64,000 nt of DNA from contig CATOTF010000002.1 of NCBI GenBank assembly GCA_951813045.1, forward strand, positions 2,976,001-3,040,000, given 5' to 3'. The notes beneath the pieces were generated by a model that searched no databases, was not told the origin of the DNA, and saw only the letters and a program-made list of their open reading frames with translations. Of the stretch, positions 34,451 to 43,586 are shown piece by piece. The translations under genes and the position numbers were made by a program. Numbering within the stretch: position 1 is the stretch's first letter; each line of letters begins with the position of its first letter. Source of the DNA: an uncultured Rhizobiaceae bacterium. GTDB taxonomy: Bacteria > Pseudomonadota > Alphaproteobacteria > Rhizobiales > Rhizobiaceae.

Positions 34451-35341
34451 ATGTCATTTTTTGAAAGTAACAGTTCAGAATTCTCAACCTATGTGCTTGG
34501 TAATGCCCCGGTAAAACAATTGGCATCCGGATTCGATTGGGTGGAAGGCCCCGTCTGGTTTGGTGACGCGAATTGTCTGTTGTTTTCCGATATTCCCAAC
34601 AATCGGATCATGCGATGGACTCCGGGTGAAGGCATATCCACCTATCGTGAACCGTCAAACTATTCCAACGGTCACACCCGTGACCGCCAGGGCCGGTTGA
34701 TTTCCTGCGAACACGGCACACGTCGTGTAACGCGCACGGAATATGACGGTTCCATCACGGTTATTGCAGATCAATTTGATGGGAAACCACTTAATTCCCC
34801 CAATGATGTTGTCGTGAAATCGGATAATTCAATCTGGTTCACCGACCCCCATTACGGCATCATGAGCAATTATGAGGGTTTCAAGTCCGAACAGGAGTTA
34901 CCCTGTAATGTCTATCGGGTTGATCCTGAAAGCGGTTCACTCTCGGCAGTCGTGACCGATATGGAGTGTCCCAACGGTCTCGCGTTCTCACCTCCGGAAA
35001 GCTTGCTCTATGTGGCTGATACAGGCGCTATGTTTGACCCGGATGCCAAACGCCATATTCGCGTTTACGATGTATCGGGTGATGTGGTTTCCAATGGTCG
35101 GCATTTTCACACAATCGATCCAGGTATATCTGATGGTTTTCGCCTTGATACGGATGGCAATATCTGGTCGTCAGCCGGGGATGGCGTTCATTGCATTAGT
35201 CCGGCAGGCGATCTACTTGGCAAAATATTGGTACCGGAACTTGTTTCCAATGTGTGTTTCGGAGGCCGTGCAAAACATCAATTATTTATCACCGCAACAA
35301 CCGGTATTTATTCTGTACGTTTGAACCGTGAGGGTGTTTAG
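34451..35341 (+). CDS. SMP-30/gluconolactonase family lactonase
   Basis: A 296-residue six-bladed beta-propeller protein. Metal-site residues appear in WVEGPVWF (Glu), SPNDVVV (Asn/Asp) and CPNGLAFS and DGFRLDTDGNIWSS (Asp/Asn), the calcium or zinc set of SMP-30-type gluconolactonases. No signal peptide. It hydrolyses sugar lactones (for example gluconolactone or a xylono/galactonolactone). It is 102 nt downstream of the dehydrogenase on the same strand, consistent with oxidised-sugar catabolism. Confidence 0.88.
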   Translation: MSFFESNSSEFSTYVLGNAPVKQLASGFDWVEGPVWFGDANCLLFSDIPNNRIMRWTPGEGISTYREPSNYSNGHTRDRQGRLISCEHGTRRVTRTEYDGSITVIADQFDGKPLNSPNDVVVKSDNSIWFTDPHYGIMSNYEGFKSEQELPCNVYRVDPESGSLSAVVTDMECPNGLAFSPPESLLYVADTGAMFDPDAKRHIRVYDVSGDVVSNGRHFHTIDPGISDGFRLDTDGNIWSSAGDGVHCISPAGDLLGKILVPELVSNVCFGGRAKHQLFITATTGIYSVRLNREGV

Positions 35342-35364
35342 AAACAAGGTCGCAAGACCCAGCA

Positions 35365-36384
35365 TTAGATTGTATTTCCGGGGACCAAACGTGTTGTTGC
35401 AACTGTAACATCTTGAACCGGTTCATTGCGAACGCGGGCAACCAAAGCCTCCGCTGCAGCCTTACCCAACGCCCGTGTTGTGACGATTGTGGTCGTCAAC
35501 CGTTCCGGCAGGACTGAAGCAATCTCCATGCCGCCCCAACCTGCAATCCCGATATCGTCGGCGACATTCAGGCCTTTCGACTTGCAATAAAACAATCCAC
35601 CAACTGCCATCGTGTCATCCTGATAATAAATTGCGTCCACGTCGTTGGTGCGGTTCAAAACATTCTCGGTTCCGTAATATCCGGCATAAAAACTCGGCCG
35701 ATCAGTCAATATTTCTTTAGTTAGAAATTCGCGCTTGGCATTCTGCAATGCTTTTTCAAAGCCCTGCCGACGGACTTTGCCCATGCCTTCAGCATTTGTT
35801 TCCGCTCCGACATAGGCAATGTTCTCATAGCCCTTGCTCAACACGAAACTTCCCATTTCGTGCCCGCAATCATAATGATTAAATCCGACTGACACGTCCA
35901 ATGGACTTGTGTTCAGATTCCACACTTCAACAACGGGGATTGATTGGGCGCGCAGAATTTCGATGGTACCGCGTGTATGGGTTCGGCCACTTAAAATAAC
36001 CCCGGCAGGCCGCCACGCTAGAATAGCTCTCAACCAGGTTTCTTCCACTTCCGGTGACTGCTCATGGGTACCAATCATGGTTTGATAGCCAAACTTGGAA
36101 AGCGTGTGGTCTATGGAATCAAGGACAGATCCAAATAGGTCACTCGTTAGTCGAGGGACACAAACACCGACTAATGTGGATGTTTGATCCGAACCAAAGG
36201 CGGCTGCGATCCGATTGGGAACATAGCCCAAACGTTGAACTTCCAGCATTACTTTATCGCGGGTTTGGTTCGAAAACCCGGGCGCGTTTCGCAATACACG
36301 TGACGCCGTCATCTTTGAAACACCGGCAGCAGCAGCGACTTCAGCCAATGTGGCGCCGCCACGTTTGCTTTTTTCAATGGCCAT
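35365..36384 (-). CDS. LacI-family transcriptional regulator
   Basis: A 339-residue LacI protein: N-terminal helix-turn-helix TLAEVAAAAGVSKMTASRVLRN (about 12-33) with the hinge YVPNRIAAAF, then a periplasmic-binding-protein-like effector domain (VGVCVPRLTSDLF to the end). It is divergent from the sugar transporter operon starting at 36573, and the two GTTACCGGTAAC palindromes between them are the obvious target. Effector probably a sugar or sugar phosphate taken up by one of the ABC systems. Intact. Confidence 0.92.
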   Translation of the reverse strand: MAIEKSKRGGATLAEVAAAAGVSKMTASRVLRNAPGFSNQTRDKVMLEVQRLGYVPNRIAAAFGSDQTSTLVGVCVPRLTSDLFGSVLDSIDHTLSKFGYQTMIGTHEQSPEVEETWLRAILAWRPAGVILSGRTHTRGTIEILRAQSIPVVEVWNLNTSPLDVSVGFNHYDCGHEMGSFVLSKGYENIAYVGAETNAEGMGKVRRQGFEKALQNAKREFLTKEILTDRPSFYAGYYGTENVLNRTNDVDAIYYQDDTMAVGGLFYCKSKGLNVADDIGIAGWGGMEIASVLPERLTTTIVTTRALGKAAAEALVARVRNEPVQDVTVATTRLVPGNTI

Positions 36385-36470
36385 CTGTTTCCATTCGATT
36401 ACCTCAAGCGCGTTTTGTACGGATCTGATTCACGCCTTCATAAGGACGAATAAGCGCGACACGTATTTGC

Positions 36471-36482
36471 GTTACCGGTAAC
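36471..36482. promoter_or_regulatory. LacI-type operator 1, perfect 12-bp palindrome
   Basis: GTTACCGGTAAC, a perfect palindrome, 89 bp upstream of the LacI start codon (36384) and opposite operator 2 across the transporter promoter. Confidence 0.75.
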
Positions 36483-36529
36483 ATTTATCCTTGACTCAAT
36501 AAGTAAATGCAACCCAATGTATCAATTAG

Positions 36530-36541
36530 GTTACCGGTAAC
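36530..36541. promoter_or_regulatory. LacI-type operator 2, perfect 12-bp palindrome
   Basis: A second GTTACCGGTAAC, 59 bp (centre to centre) from operator 1 and 32 bp before the ATG at 36573. Two identical sites at about five and a half helical turns from each other would support cooperative binding or looping by a LacI tetramer or paired dimers. A TTGACT at 36491-36496 may be a -35 element between them. Confidence 0.75.
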
Positions 36542-36572
36542 GTAACTTTCGCGTGATTTTGGAGAGCTTGTA

Positions 36573-38123
36573 ATGCCAATTGTGGCGCAAAACGGATTAT
36601 TCTTTGACGAAGTGTCAAAGTCGTTTGGCGGTACCCAGGCATTGAATAGTGTTTCGCTCCATGTGGATCGTGGGGAAATCGTTGCTCTGTTGGGAGAGAA
36701 TGGCGCAGGCAAATCCACATTAATAAAAGTGCTGGGAGGAATTCATCACCCCGAACAGGGTCGGGTACTGGTCGATGGTTCTCCCTATCACCATGCACCA
36801 TCGCGTGTGAGTGAACGTCAGGCGGTCGCGTTTATCCATCAGGACCTTGGACTTGTTGATTGGATGACTATTGCCGAGAATATGGCACTGGCTCAGGGTT
36901 TTGTCCGCAAACGTGGTCTTATCGATTGGAAAAACGCGGAGCAAGCAGCGGTTAAAGCGCTCTCTCGTGTCGATTGCGACTTCGACCCAACGACTCGAAT
37001 CTCCAACCTGACAAGAACGGAAAAATCTCTTGTTGCTATAGCTCGCGCGCTTGCGGTCGAGTGCGACTTCCTGGTGTTGGATGAACCAACTGCCAGTCTC
37101 CCTGCGGACGAAGTGGAGCGCCTTTTCGCTGCACTTCGTCCGTTAAGAGACAAAGGCGTCGGCATGATATATGTGTCGCACCGTCTGGATGAAGTCTTCA
37201 GGATTGCTGACCGGGTGGCCGTTTTGCGCGATGGTGTAATGGTTGGTCTGCGCGATACCAATCACACCAGTCCGGAAGAGCTCGTAAACTTAATTGTCGG
37301 CCGCCGAACCAGAGAAATTGACCAACCAGAAGTCACGCTGGGCACTCCCATCTTAAATGTATCAAATCTGGAAACTGCAACGGTTGATCGAGTATCATTT
37401 GACGTCAATCAGGGTGAACTGGTTGGGTTCGTGGGCCTGCGTGGTGCGGGTCAAGAGGAGGTGGGCCGCAGCCTGTACGGCAGTTGTGATCATTCAGGCG
37501 ATGTTTTGCTGGATGGAAAACCGCCAGACTTGTCGTCGCCTCGCGCGGCTATGCGATCCGGTATTGGTCTTGTTGCACGCGACCGTGTTGTTGAATCCAT
37601 TGCGCCGGCGTTGTCCATCCGTGAGAATACTTACATCAACCCGGAAGCAACGGGGCGTTCGCTATTTTCTTTTATGGGTGCGCAAAAAGAAGCCGACCTA
37701 TCGGCAAAACTGGGGACGGCTTTGGGGTTGAGTCCAAATGATCCCGGCCTCGCAATTGAAGCTTTATCCGGCGGCAATCAACAAAAAGTCGTTGTTGGAC
37801 GTTGGCTGGAAACTAATCGACGATTGCTGATTGCAGAGGACCCAACCGCTGGCGTCGATGTTGGCGCAAAAGCGGAAATCTATGCGTTGCTATTCGAAGC
37901 GCTCTCGACTGGAATGGGCGTTGTCGTCGTATCCACCGACTTTGAAGAGGTGGCTGCAATTTGCCACCGCGCAATCGTATTTAGCCGTGGTCAGGTTGTA
38001 AAAGAACTTACCGGCGTTGCCCTCTCGACGGAATCGCTAATCCAGGCAGCATCGGCTCACGACATCATCGATACATCAAAGCATGAACCTATACACGGGG
38101 ACTATTCCAGTGCAGTCAATTGA
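36573..38123 (+). CDS. Ribose-type sugar ABC transporter ATPase, two-domain (RbsA-like)
   Basis: A 516-residue duplicated ABC ATPase (CUT2 family). The first domain has Walker A GENGAGKSTL (about 38-47) and Walker B FLVLDEPTASL; the second has a degenerate Walker A (FVGLRGAGQEE), as is normal in this family, but retains the signature LSGGNQQKVVVGRWL and Walker B IAEDPTAGVDVG. It energises the permease encoded next. First gene after operator 2. Overlap with the permease start is discussed there. Confidence 0.92.
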   Translation: MPIVAQNGLFFDEVSKSFGGTQALNSVSLHVDRGEIVALLGENGAGKSTLIKVLGGIHHPEQGRVLVDGSPYHHAPSRVSERQAVAFIHQDLGLVDWMTIAENMALAQGFVRKRGLIDWKNAEQAAVKALSRVDCDFDPTTRISNLTRTEKSLVAIARALAVECDFLVLDEPTASLPADEVERLFAALRPLRDKGVGMIYVSHRLDEVFRIADRVAVLRDGVMVGLRDTNHTSPEELVNLIVGRRTREIDQPEVTLGTPILNVSNLETATVDRVSFDVNQGELVGFVGLRGAGQEEVGRSLYGSCDHSGDVLLDGKPPDLSSPRAAMRSGIGLVARDRVVESIAPALSIRENTYINPEATGRSLFSFMGAQKEADLSAKLGTALGLSPNDPGLAIEALSGGNQQKVVVGRWLETNRRLLIAEDPTAGVDVGAKAEIYALLFEALSTGMGVVVVSTDFEEVAAICHRAIVFSRGQVVKELTGVALSTESLIQAASAHDIIDTSKHEPIHGDYSSAVN

Positions 38124-39132
38124 ATCAGATGCACTGGAGCCCACCAGAGCGGAACTGAAAGGGTTGTCCACCCTCGAAAAAACGCTGCGTCTTGCGCCGG
38201 TTTATGGGCTTCTCCTGCTGACTATCGGTCTGATTATCATGTTCAGCATTCTGCTTCCAGATACATTTCCGACCATGCTGAATCTGCGTGCGATTGTTTC
38301 AGACAAGGCCATTATCGCCATACTCAGTCTGGCCGCCATGATCCCCATGGCAGCAGGCCGTATTGATCTGACCGTCGGGTATGGCATCGTCTTGTGGCAT
38401 ATTCTCGCGATCTCCCTGCAAACCCTGTACGGTATTCCGTGGCCGGTCGCAGTTCTCATTGTTCTGGCCCTGGGCGCTTTTGTCGGGTTTCTCAATGGTG
38501 TTCTGGTTGAAGTTGCGAAGATTGACGCTTTTATCGCCACGCTTGGTACTGGCACCGTACTCTATGCTCTGGCGCTTTGGCATACCGGCGGGCGTCAGAT
38601 CGTTGGCCTTTTGCCTGACGGATTTTATGCGATCAACGGCACATTCATCGGGGGGCTCCCGATCACCGGTTTTTACGTGCTCGCCATCACTATCGCCATG
38701 TGGTTGGTTCTCGAATACACACCCGTTGGTCGTTATCTTTATGCCATTGGTGCTAATCCCAAAGCTGCGGAACTGAACGGAATTCCAAACCGGAAATTCG
38801 TTGTTGGTGCATTTGTGTCTTCGGGCATATTAACCGCGCTTGCGGGTGTCATTCTCGCCTCGAAGCTGCGCATTGGACAGGCCAGCGTTGGCCTTGAATA
38901 TCTGCTTCCCGCGCTGGTGGGGGCGTTCCTTGGATCGACCACAATCAAGCCCGGTCGTGTGAATGTGTGGGGAACTATCATAGGTGTCGCCATTCTCGCG
39001 GTTGGCATTTCCGGAATACAGCAATTCGGCGGCTCGTTTTGGGTCGAACCGATGTTCAACGGCGTAACGCTGCTTATTGCCATAGGCATTGCAGGGTACG
39101 CCCAGCGCCGCAAAGGCGTTTCGAAAAAATAG
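38083..39132 (+). CDS. Ribose-type ABC transporter permease (first system)
   Basis: A membrane protein of up to 349 residues, about 8-10 helices, CUT2/RbsC type. Landmarks: IAILSLAAMIPMAAGRIDLTVG (about 64-85), IATLGTGTVLYALALWHTGG, and AIGANPKAAELNGIP (coupling loop). The ATG at 38083 overlaps the ATPase by 41 nt and has no Shine-Dalgarno; a GTG at 38110 (GGGG about 8 nt upstream) is an alternative start giving 340 residues. Followed 28 nt later by the binding protein. Confidence 0.88.
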   Translation: MNLYTGTIPVQSIESDALEPTRAELKGLSTLEKTLRLAPVYGLLLLTIGLIIMFSILLPDTFPTMLNLRAIVSDKAIIAILSLAAMIPMAAGRIDLTVGYGIVLWHILAISLQTLYGIPWPVAVLIVLALGAFVGFLNGVLVEVAKIDAFIATLGTGTVLYALALWHTGGRQIVGLLPDGFYAINGTFIGGLPITGFYVLAITIAMWLVLEYTPVGRYLYAIGANPKAAELNGIPNRKFVVGAFVSSGILTALAGVILASKLRIGQASVGLEYLLPALVGAFLGSTTIKPGRVNVWGTIIGVAILAVGISGIQQFGGSFWVEPMFNGVTLLIAIGIAGYAQRRKGVSKK

Positions 39133-39160
39133 GCAAATCAGCAACTAGGGAGGATTACCA

Positions 39161-40213
39161 ATGCTGAGACGAACATTTACGAATACCCTGCTCGCAGGTT
39201 CAATCATGATGGGCATGGGCCTTTCGATTTCTCATGCAGAAACCGCCTGGGACGGCCCGACAACCGGCCCCAAGGCTGCAGCCGGAAAGACGATTGTTGT
39301 GCTTGCCGCAGATTTAAAGAATGGCGGTATTCTGGGGGTGACAAATGGTGTTGAAGAAGCCGCTGCAAAAATCGGATGGACCGTGCGTGTCCTTGACGGT
39401 GCCGGTTCCATTCAGGGGCGCACCGCTGCATTTGGACAAGCAATGGCCCTCAAGCCGCACGGTATTATCATCAATGGATTTGATGCGGTAGAACAACAGG
39501 CTGCTCTGGACGGGGTTGCTGCTGCAAAAATACCGATGGTTTCCTGGCATTCCGGCCCGAAAATCGGTTGTGACGCGCCGGGCGGTATCTTTGCCAACGT
39601 CTCCACAGACGCGATGACGGTATCTGAAACGGCCGCAATATGGGCCATCGAAGATGCCGGAGGTAAGCCCGGTGCGGTTATTTTCACAGATTCGACTTAC
39701 CAGATTGCCATCGACAAAGCCGATCGCATTAAGGAAACCATCGAAAAAATGGGCGGTACGGTTCTCGAGTACGTCGACACACCAATTGCCGATACTTCTA
39801 CACGGATGGGCCCGCTAACTACATCGCTTCTTCAAAAATACGGTGCGAAATGGACCCATGCTCTGGCGATCAATGACCTTTATTTTGACTTCATGGGTCC
39901 GGCTCTCGCTGCAGCAGGCATCAAAGGAGATGGCGCGCCCAAAGCGGGTTCTGCTGGGGACGGTTCGGAAGCTGCTTTCCAGCGCATCCGCACGGGGCAG
40001 TATCAGGCCATCACTGTTGCCGAACCTCTCAACCTTCAGGGTTGGCAACTTGTCGACGAGTTAAACCGCGCTGTCTCCGGTGAGGCGTGTTCGGGCTATA
40101 TAACGTCTCCGGCACTTGTGACCACAGAAGGATTGAAAGCACTGGGAGATAGCAACCAGTTCGATCCAGACACACCATACCGTGACGCCTATGCCAAAAT
40201 CTGGGGTAAGTAG
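39161..40213 (+). CDS. Sugar-binding periplasmic protein (first system)
   Basis: A 350-residue secreted protein with signal peptide about residues 1-26 (cleavage after SHA) and GGGAGG ahead of the ATG. The mature chain is of the ribose/galactose-binding fold: IVVLAADLKNGGILGVTNGVEEAAAKIGW (about 45-73), then a hinge region ending GIIINGFDAVEQQAALDG. Ligand unknown; the transporter and the dehydrogenase/lactonase pair suggest a sugar or polyol. A hairpin follows it at 40228. Confidence 0.88.
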   Translation: MLRRTFTNTLLAGSIMMGMGLSISHAETAWDGPTTGPKAAAGKTIVVLAADLKNGGILGVTNGVEEAAAKIGWTVRVLDGAGSIQGRTAAFGQAMALKPHGIIINGFDAVEQQAALDGVAAAKIPMVSWHSGPKIGCDAPGGIFANVSTDAMTVSETAAIWAIEDAGGKPGAVIFTDSTYQIAIDKADRIKETIEKMGGTVLEYVDTPIADTSTRMGPLTTSLLQKYGAKWTHALAINDLYFDFMGPALAAAGIKGDGAPKAGSAGDGSEAAFQRIRTGQYQAITVAEPLNLQGWQLVDELNRAVSGEACSGYITSPALVTTEGLKALGDSNQFDPDTPYRDAYAKIWGK

Positions 40214-40227
40214 GCTCTGGCTTTAAG

Positions 40228-40250
40228 AGGAGAGCCCAGTGGGCTCTCCT
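40228..40250 (+). terminator. Intercistronic hairpin after the binding-protein gene
   Basis: AGGAGAGCCC and GGGCTCTCCT pair over a 3-nt loop. No long T tract follows, so it may only attenuate or stabilise the upstream transcript, as is common after binding-protein genes. Confidence 0.6.
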
Positions 40251-40314
40251 TATCCCTGGAACAACGCAGTCGAAATAGGTCCCCAACAAGGGTCATCACT
40301 GAAAGGAAAAAGTC

Positions 40315-41079
40315 GTGAATCCAGAGCGCCCAATCATAACAATGCGAAACATCACCAAACGATTTGGGGGTGTAACCGCACTGGATGATGTCGATCTCGA
40401 CGCTCGTTCCGGTGAGGTCCTTGCCATTGTCGGCGACAATGGTGCAGGTAAATCGACATTGATTAAAATCCTAACCGGCGTGTACCAGCCGACTTCAGGC
40501 GCGATACATCTGGATGGCGAAGCGCTGATTATGAACAGCCATGCTGACGCCATCACGATGGGTATCGATGCCGTTTATCAAACTCTCGCATTGGCAGACC
40601 ATCTTGATCCGGCAGCCAATTTATTTCTTGGATCTGAGCTGACCCGGAAGATTTTTGGCATTACGCTTCTCGACAACAAAAAAATGCGCTCTGAAGCTCA
40701 ACGGGTTCTTGCAGAACGCTTGGGTGTAGAGCTGCGAAGCATGGACGTGGAAACATCCAGCCTGTCGGGCGGCCAGCGACAGGCCATCGCGATCGCCCGC
40801 GCAGTGTACAACTCCAATCTACGGTTACTCGTCATGGACGAACCGACAGCCGCTCTGGGACCACAAGAAACCGCCAGAACATTAAAGCTCATAGAGACCC
40901 TTCGCGACCAGGGGCTGGCCGTCATTCTCATATCCCATTCTCTCGATGACGTCTTTGCGGTGTCCGACCGGATACAGGTCATGCGGCGCGGAAAGCGGGC
41001 GGGTGTCGTCGAAACCGCGAAATCCAACAACGAAGAAGTGCTCGGCATGATTGTCGGCGCTTCCCGAGAAGCCGCTTAA
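40315..41079 (+). CDS. Ribose-type ABC transporter ATPase, single domain (second system)
   Basis: A 254-residue single-domain ABC ATPase from a GTG at 40315 (AAAGGA upstream). Walker A GDNGAGKSTLIKIL (about 40-53), signature LSGGQRQAIAIARAV, Walker B LLVMDEPTAALG. It has one nucleotide-binding domain, unlike the duplicated ATPase at 36573, and resembles the FrcA group of CUT2 transporters. It precedes its permease by a 19-nt gap. Confidence 0.9.
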   Translation: MNPERPIITMRNITKRFGGVTALDDVDLDARSGEVLAIVGDNGAGKSTLIKILTGVYQPTSGAIHLDGEALIMNSHADAITMGIDAVYQTLALADHLDPAANLFLGSELTRKIFGITLLDNKKMRSEAQRVLAERLGVELRSMDVETSSLSGGQRQAIAIARAVYNSNLRLLVMDEPTAALGPQETARTLKLIETLRDQGLAVILISHSLDDVFAVSDRIQVMRRGKRAGVVETAKSNNEEVLGMIVGASREAA

Positions 41080-41098
41080 GGAGGTTGCTAGTTCTATC

Positions 41099-42226
41099 AT
41101 GACGTCAAACAAACCTGCCCTTACAACGCCTTCATTTAACGAGCGTATCGAACCTTATCTGGGGTTCATTGGCCCGCTGGCGATGATCGCCGCGTTGTTG
41201 CTGTTCATGGGTGTGATGGAACCGGCACGATATTTCCGGGCGAGTAATCTGGAAATTATCCTCCTTGATGCGGCACTTTACATGCCGATGGCGATGGCCA
41301 TGACCTTTGTCATCACCCAGCGGGGCATTGATCTTTCGATTGGTTCCATCGCAGCCCTTTCAGCAATCATCGTGGCGTTCATGATCAAGGTTTATGGCTT
41401 CCCGGCTTGGGTCGGCGTATTACTGGGCATCGCATTTGGGGCAACACTTGGGCTCATCAACGGATTGGTCATCACCCGCATGCGAGTGCCGGACCTCATT
41501 GGAACGCTTGCGATGGACCTTGTCTATCGGGGTTTTGCGCTGGTGTTGGCAAAAGGGCTGGTGCTTTCGCGGTTTCCCGACCTTATCACCGAGATTGGTC
41601 GGGGCCGGATTCCGGGTTTCCTGCCCATCCCGGTTCTGTTGGGAATAGCCACGATGGTGGGCGGATATTATGTCCTGCGAAACACCCATTTTGGCCGCTA
41701 CACAATTTCCATCGGCTCGAGCCCGGAAGCCGCAGAAATGACGGGCATTTCTGTCGATCGCCACCGGGTCTATGCCTATATCCTCATGGGTGCCGCCGCC
41801 GGCCTTGCAGGGGTCATGCTCATGGGCAAACTCAATGCGATTCAAGCAACATCTGCACCCTATTTCAACCTGCACGTGATTGCAGCCGTTGTCGTTGGCG
41901 GAACATCGTTATTTGGCGGGCGCGGCTCCATGCTGGGTTCGTTTGCAGGCGTCCTGTTACTGGCGATGATGATTAACGCGCTGGTGACATTACGCATCGA
42001 GTTCTTCTGGCAGTCGGTTGCGTCTGGAGTAGTCATCGTTTCATCTGTGGCACTCTACACATGGTTACAGAAAAAAGACCGCGACAGCACAACCGGCCTT
42101 CTGGCCAGTCTGACATCACCCGACAACCTGCGCTCGCTCAAATTGGTCGCCACCATTTTGAGCGTATTGGCTGTGTTGATGGGGCTAGGATTCCTGCTTG
42201 CAGGAGAAACTGCACCAAGTGGCTAG
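41099..42226 (+). CDS. Ribose-type ABC transporter permease (second system)
   Basis: Start at the ATG at 41099, with AAGGAGG about 12 nt upstream; the ORF from 41051 begins inside the ATPase gene. The 375-residue protein has about 10 helices. Landmarks: MAMAMTFVITQRGIDLSIGS, LIGTLAMDLVYRGFALVLAKG, and SIGSSPEAAEMTGISVDRHR (coupling loop). The last segment (LVATILSVLAVLMGLGFLL) is an extra helix relative to the first permease. Confidence 0.88.
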   Translation: MTSNKPALTTPSFNERIEPYLGFIGPLAMIAALLLFMGVMEPARYFRASNLEIILLDAALYMPMAMAMTFVITQRGIDLSIGSIAALSAIIVAFMIKVYGFPAWVGVLLGIAFGATLGLINGLVITRMRVPDLIGTLAMDLVYRGFALVLAKGLVLSRFPDLITEIGRGRIPGFLPIPVLLGIATMVGGYYVLRNTHFGRYTISIGSSPEAAEMTGISVDRHRVYAYILMGAAAGLAGVMLMGKLNAIQATSAPYFNLHVIAAVVVGGTSLFGGRGSMLGSFAGVLLLAMMINALVTLRIEFFWQSVASGVVIVSSVALYTWLQKKDRDSTTGLLASLTSPDNLRSLKLVATILSVLAVLMGLGFLLAGETAPSG

Positions 42227-42271
42227 GTAGCTGCTTGTGTGAAACGGGTACTTTCAACAAGGGAGGAAACC

Positions 42272-43414
42272 ATGAAAAGTACAACATTGAAGATCATCCT
42301 GACGACAGCAAGCCTTGCTCTGGCGAGCAGCGCGATGGCACAGTCTTTGCCACTGAAGACACTGCCCGACGATGCAGACCGCGATCATTGGCTGCCGCAA
42401 CAGGTGAATGCGGATGGTAAACTTGAGAAACTTCAGGAAATTACCGGTGCGCCAGCAGTCAAATTCAGTGGAACCCAGGAAAAGCCAATTGAGATAGCGC
42501 TTATTTACCCATCTGCCGATGTGTCCGATTTTTGGGCCCGTAACTATCTGGCTTTGACCAAGCGTCTCGATCAGTTGGGTATCAAATACAACACACGCGA
42601 ATTCGCATCACGCCAGGTTGAGCATTCACTTCAATCGACCTATGCAAGTCAGGTTGACCAGGACGGAGACCTTTATGACTATGTGATATTCGGGCCATCC
42701 GAACTTGCTACCCAAGCTGACAATATCGACAAGTTGGCGCAAAACGACAATCTCGTTACTTATGTGTGGGCCTTCCACACGCCGCTCAAATACCTCAAAA
42801 AACAACCGGCGGCCTGGTTCGATTTCTCCTCGGCGTATGGTGCGATCAAGATTTGTGACTACATGGTGGAGCGCCTCGGCAAGGACCGAACCTATGCCAT
42901 GAATCGCGGTATTCCCGGTATCACTGACAATCAACGTTCTGGGGATTTCAAAAATTGCGTCGCAGAAAAAGGTAACTGGAAAGTCGCCTACGAACATTAT
43001 GGCGAATATCAAAGGGAAGGCGGTTTTGCAGGCACCAACCTGATCCTGCAGGCCTATCCGGAAGCCGACATAATCCACAATGCCAATACCGCCATGTCCA
43101 TGGGGTCAGTCGAAGCGCAGGTCGCGGCTGAGAAGCACAAGGATATCTTCTCCACCGGATGGGGCGGTACGGGCCTGGAACTCGACGCCATCCGCCGCGG
43201 CGAACTAGACGCAACGCCCATGCGCATGGGTGATGATGTTGGTGCTGCCACAGCGGAAGCCATCAGGGCTGATTTGGAAGGACGACAAAAAGACCTGCCA
43301 CTGGTCTTTCTCGGTCGTATCACTGTTGCCCATGACAAAATGAGCAAGGAAGAGATCGATAATCTCGAAAAAGAAGCCTTCCGTTTCTCCGGTGTTGGCG
43401 CGTTAAAGCGCTAG
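42272..43414 (+). CDS. LuxP/TorT-type sugar-binding periplasmic protein (second system)
   Basis: Start at the ATG at 42272, GGGAGG upstream; the frame from 42239 adds an unlikely leader. The 380-residue secreted protein (signal peptide ending SAMA) is larger than typical ribose-binding proteins and resembles the LuxP/TorT branch: an N-terminal extension (DADRDHWLPQQVN), then IEIALIYPSADVSDFWARNYLALTKRL, and GFAGTNLILQAYPEADIIHNAN. LuxP-like proteins bind furanosyl-type ligands. Ends at a terminator. Confidence 0.85.
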   Translation: MKSTTLKIILTTASLALASSAMAQSLPLKTLPDDADRDHWLPQQVNADGKLEKLQEITGAPAVKFSGTQEKPIEIALIYPSADVSDFWARNYLALTKRLDQLGIKYNTREFASRQVEHSLQSTYASQVDQDGDLYDYVIFGPSELATQADNIDKLAQNDNLVTYVWAFHTPLKYLKKQPAAWFDFSSAYGAIKICDYMVERLGKDRTYAMNRGIPGITDNQRSGDFKNCVAEKGNWKVAYEHYGEYQREGGFAGTNLILQAYPEADIIHNANTAMSMGSVEAQVAAEKHKDIFSTGWGGTGLELDAIRRGELDATPMRMGDDVGAATAEAIRADLEGRQKDLPLVFLGRITVAHDKMSKEEIDNLEKEAFRFSGVGALKR

Positions 43415-43432
43415 AACCCATATCCCAAACCG

Positions 43433-43471
43433 CAGCCCGTTGAAAACGCAAATTCAACGGGCTGTGTTTTA
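43433..43471 (+). terminator. Rho-independent terminator after the double ABC operon
   Basis: CAGCCCGTTGAA (43433-43444) pairs with TTCAACGGGCTG (43453-43464) over an 8-nt loop, followed by TGTTTTA. It marks the end of the operon starting at 36573. Confidence 0.85.
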
Positions 43472-43586
43472 TTGAGGTTTTGGCCTGACTTTAATATTGA
43501 ATTGAAGTGCCAGTATCAAAATACTTTCCCAAGACTTATATTAACAAAAACCCGCGCCGGAAATTTTAGATCGAATGGTACTTTAA

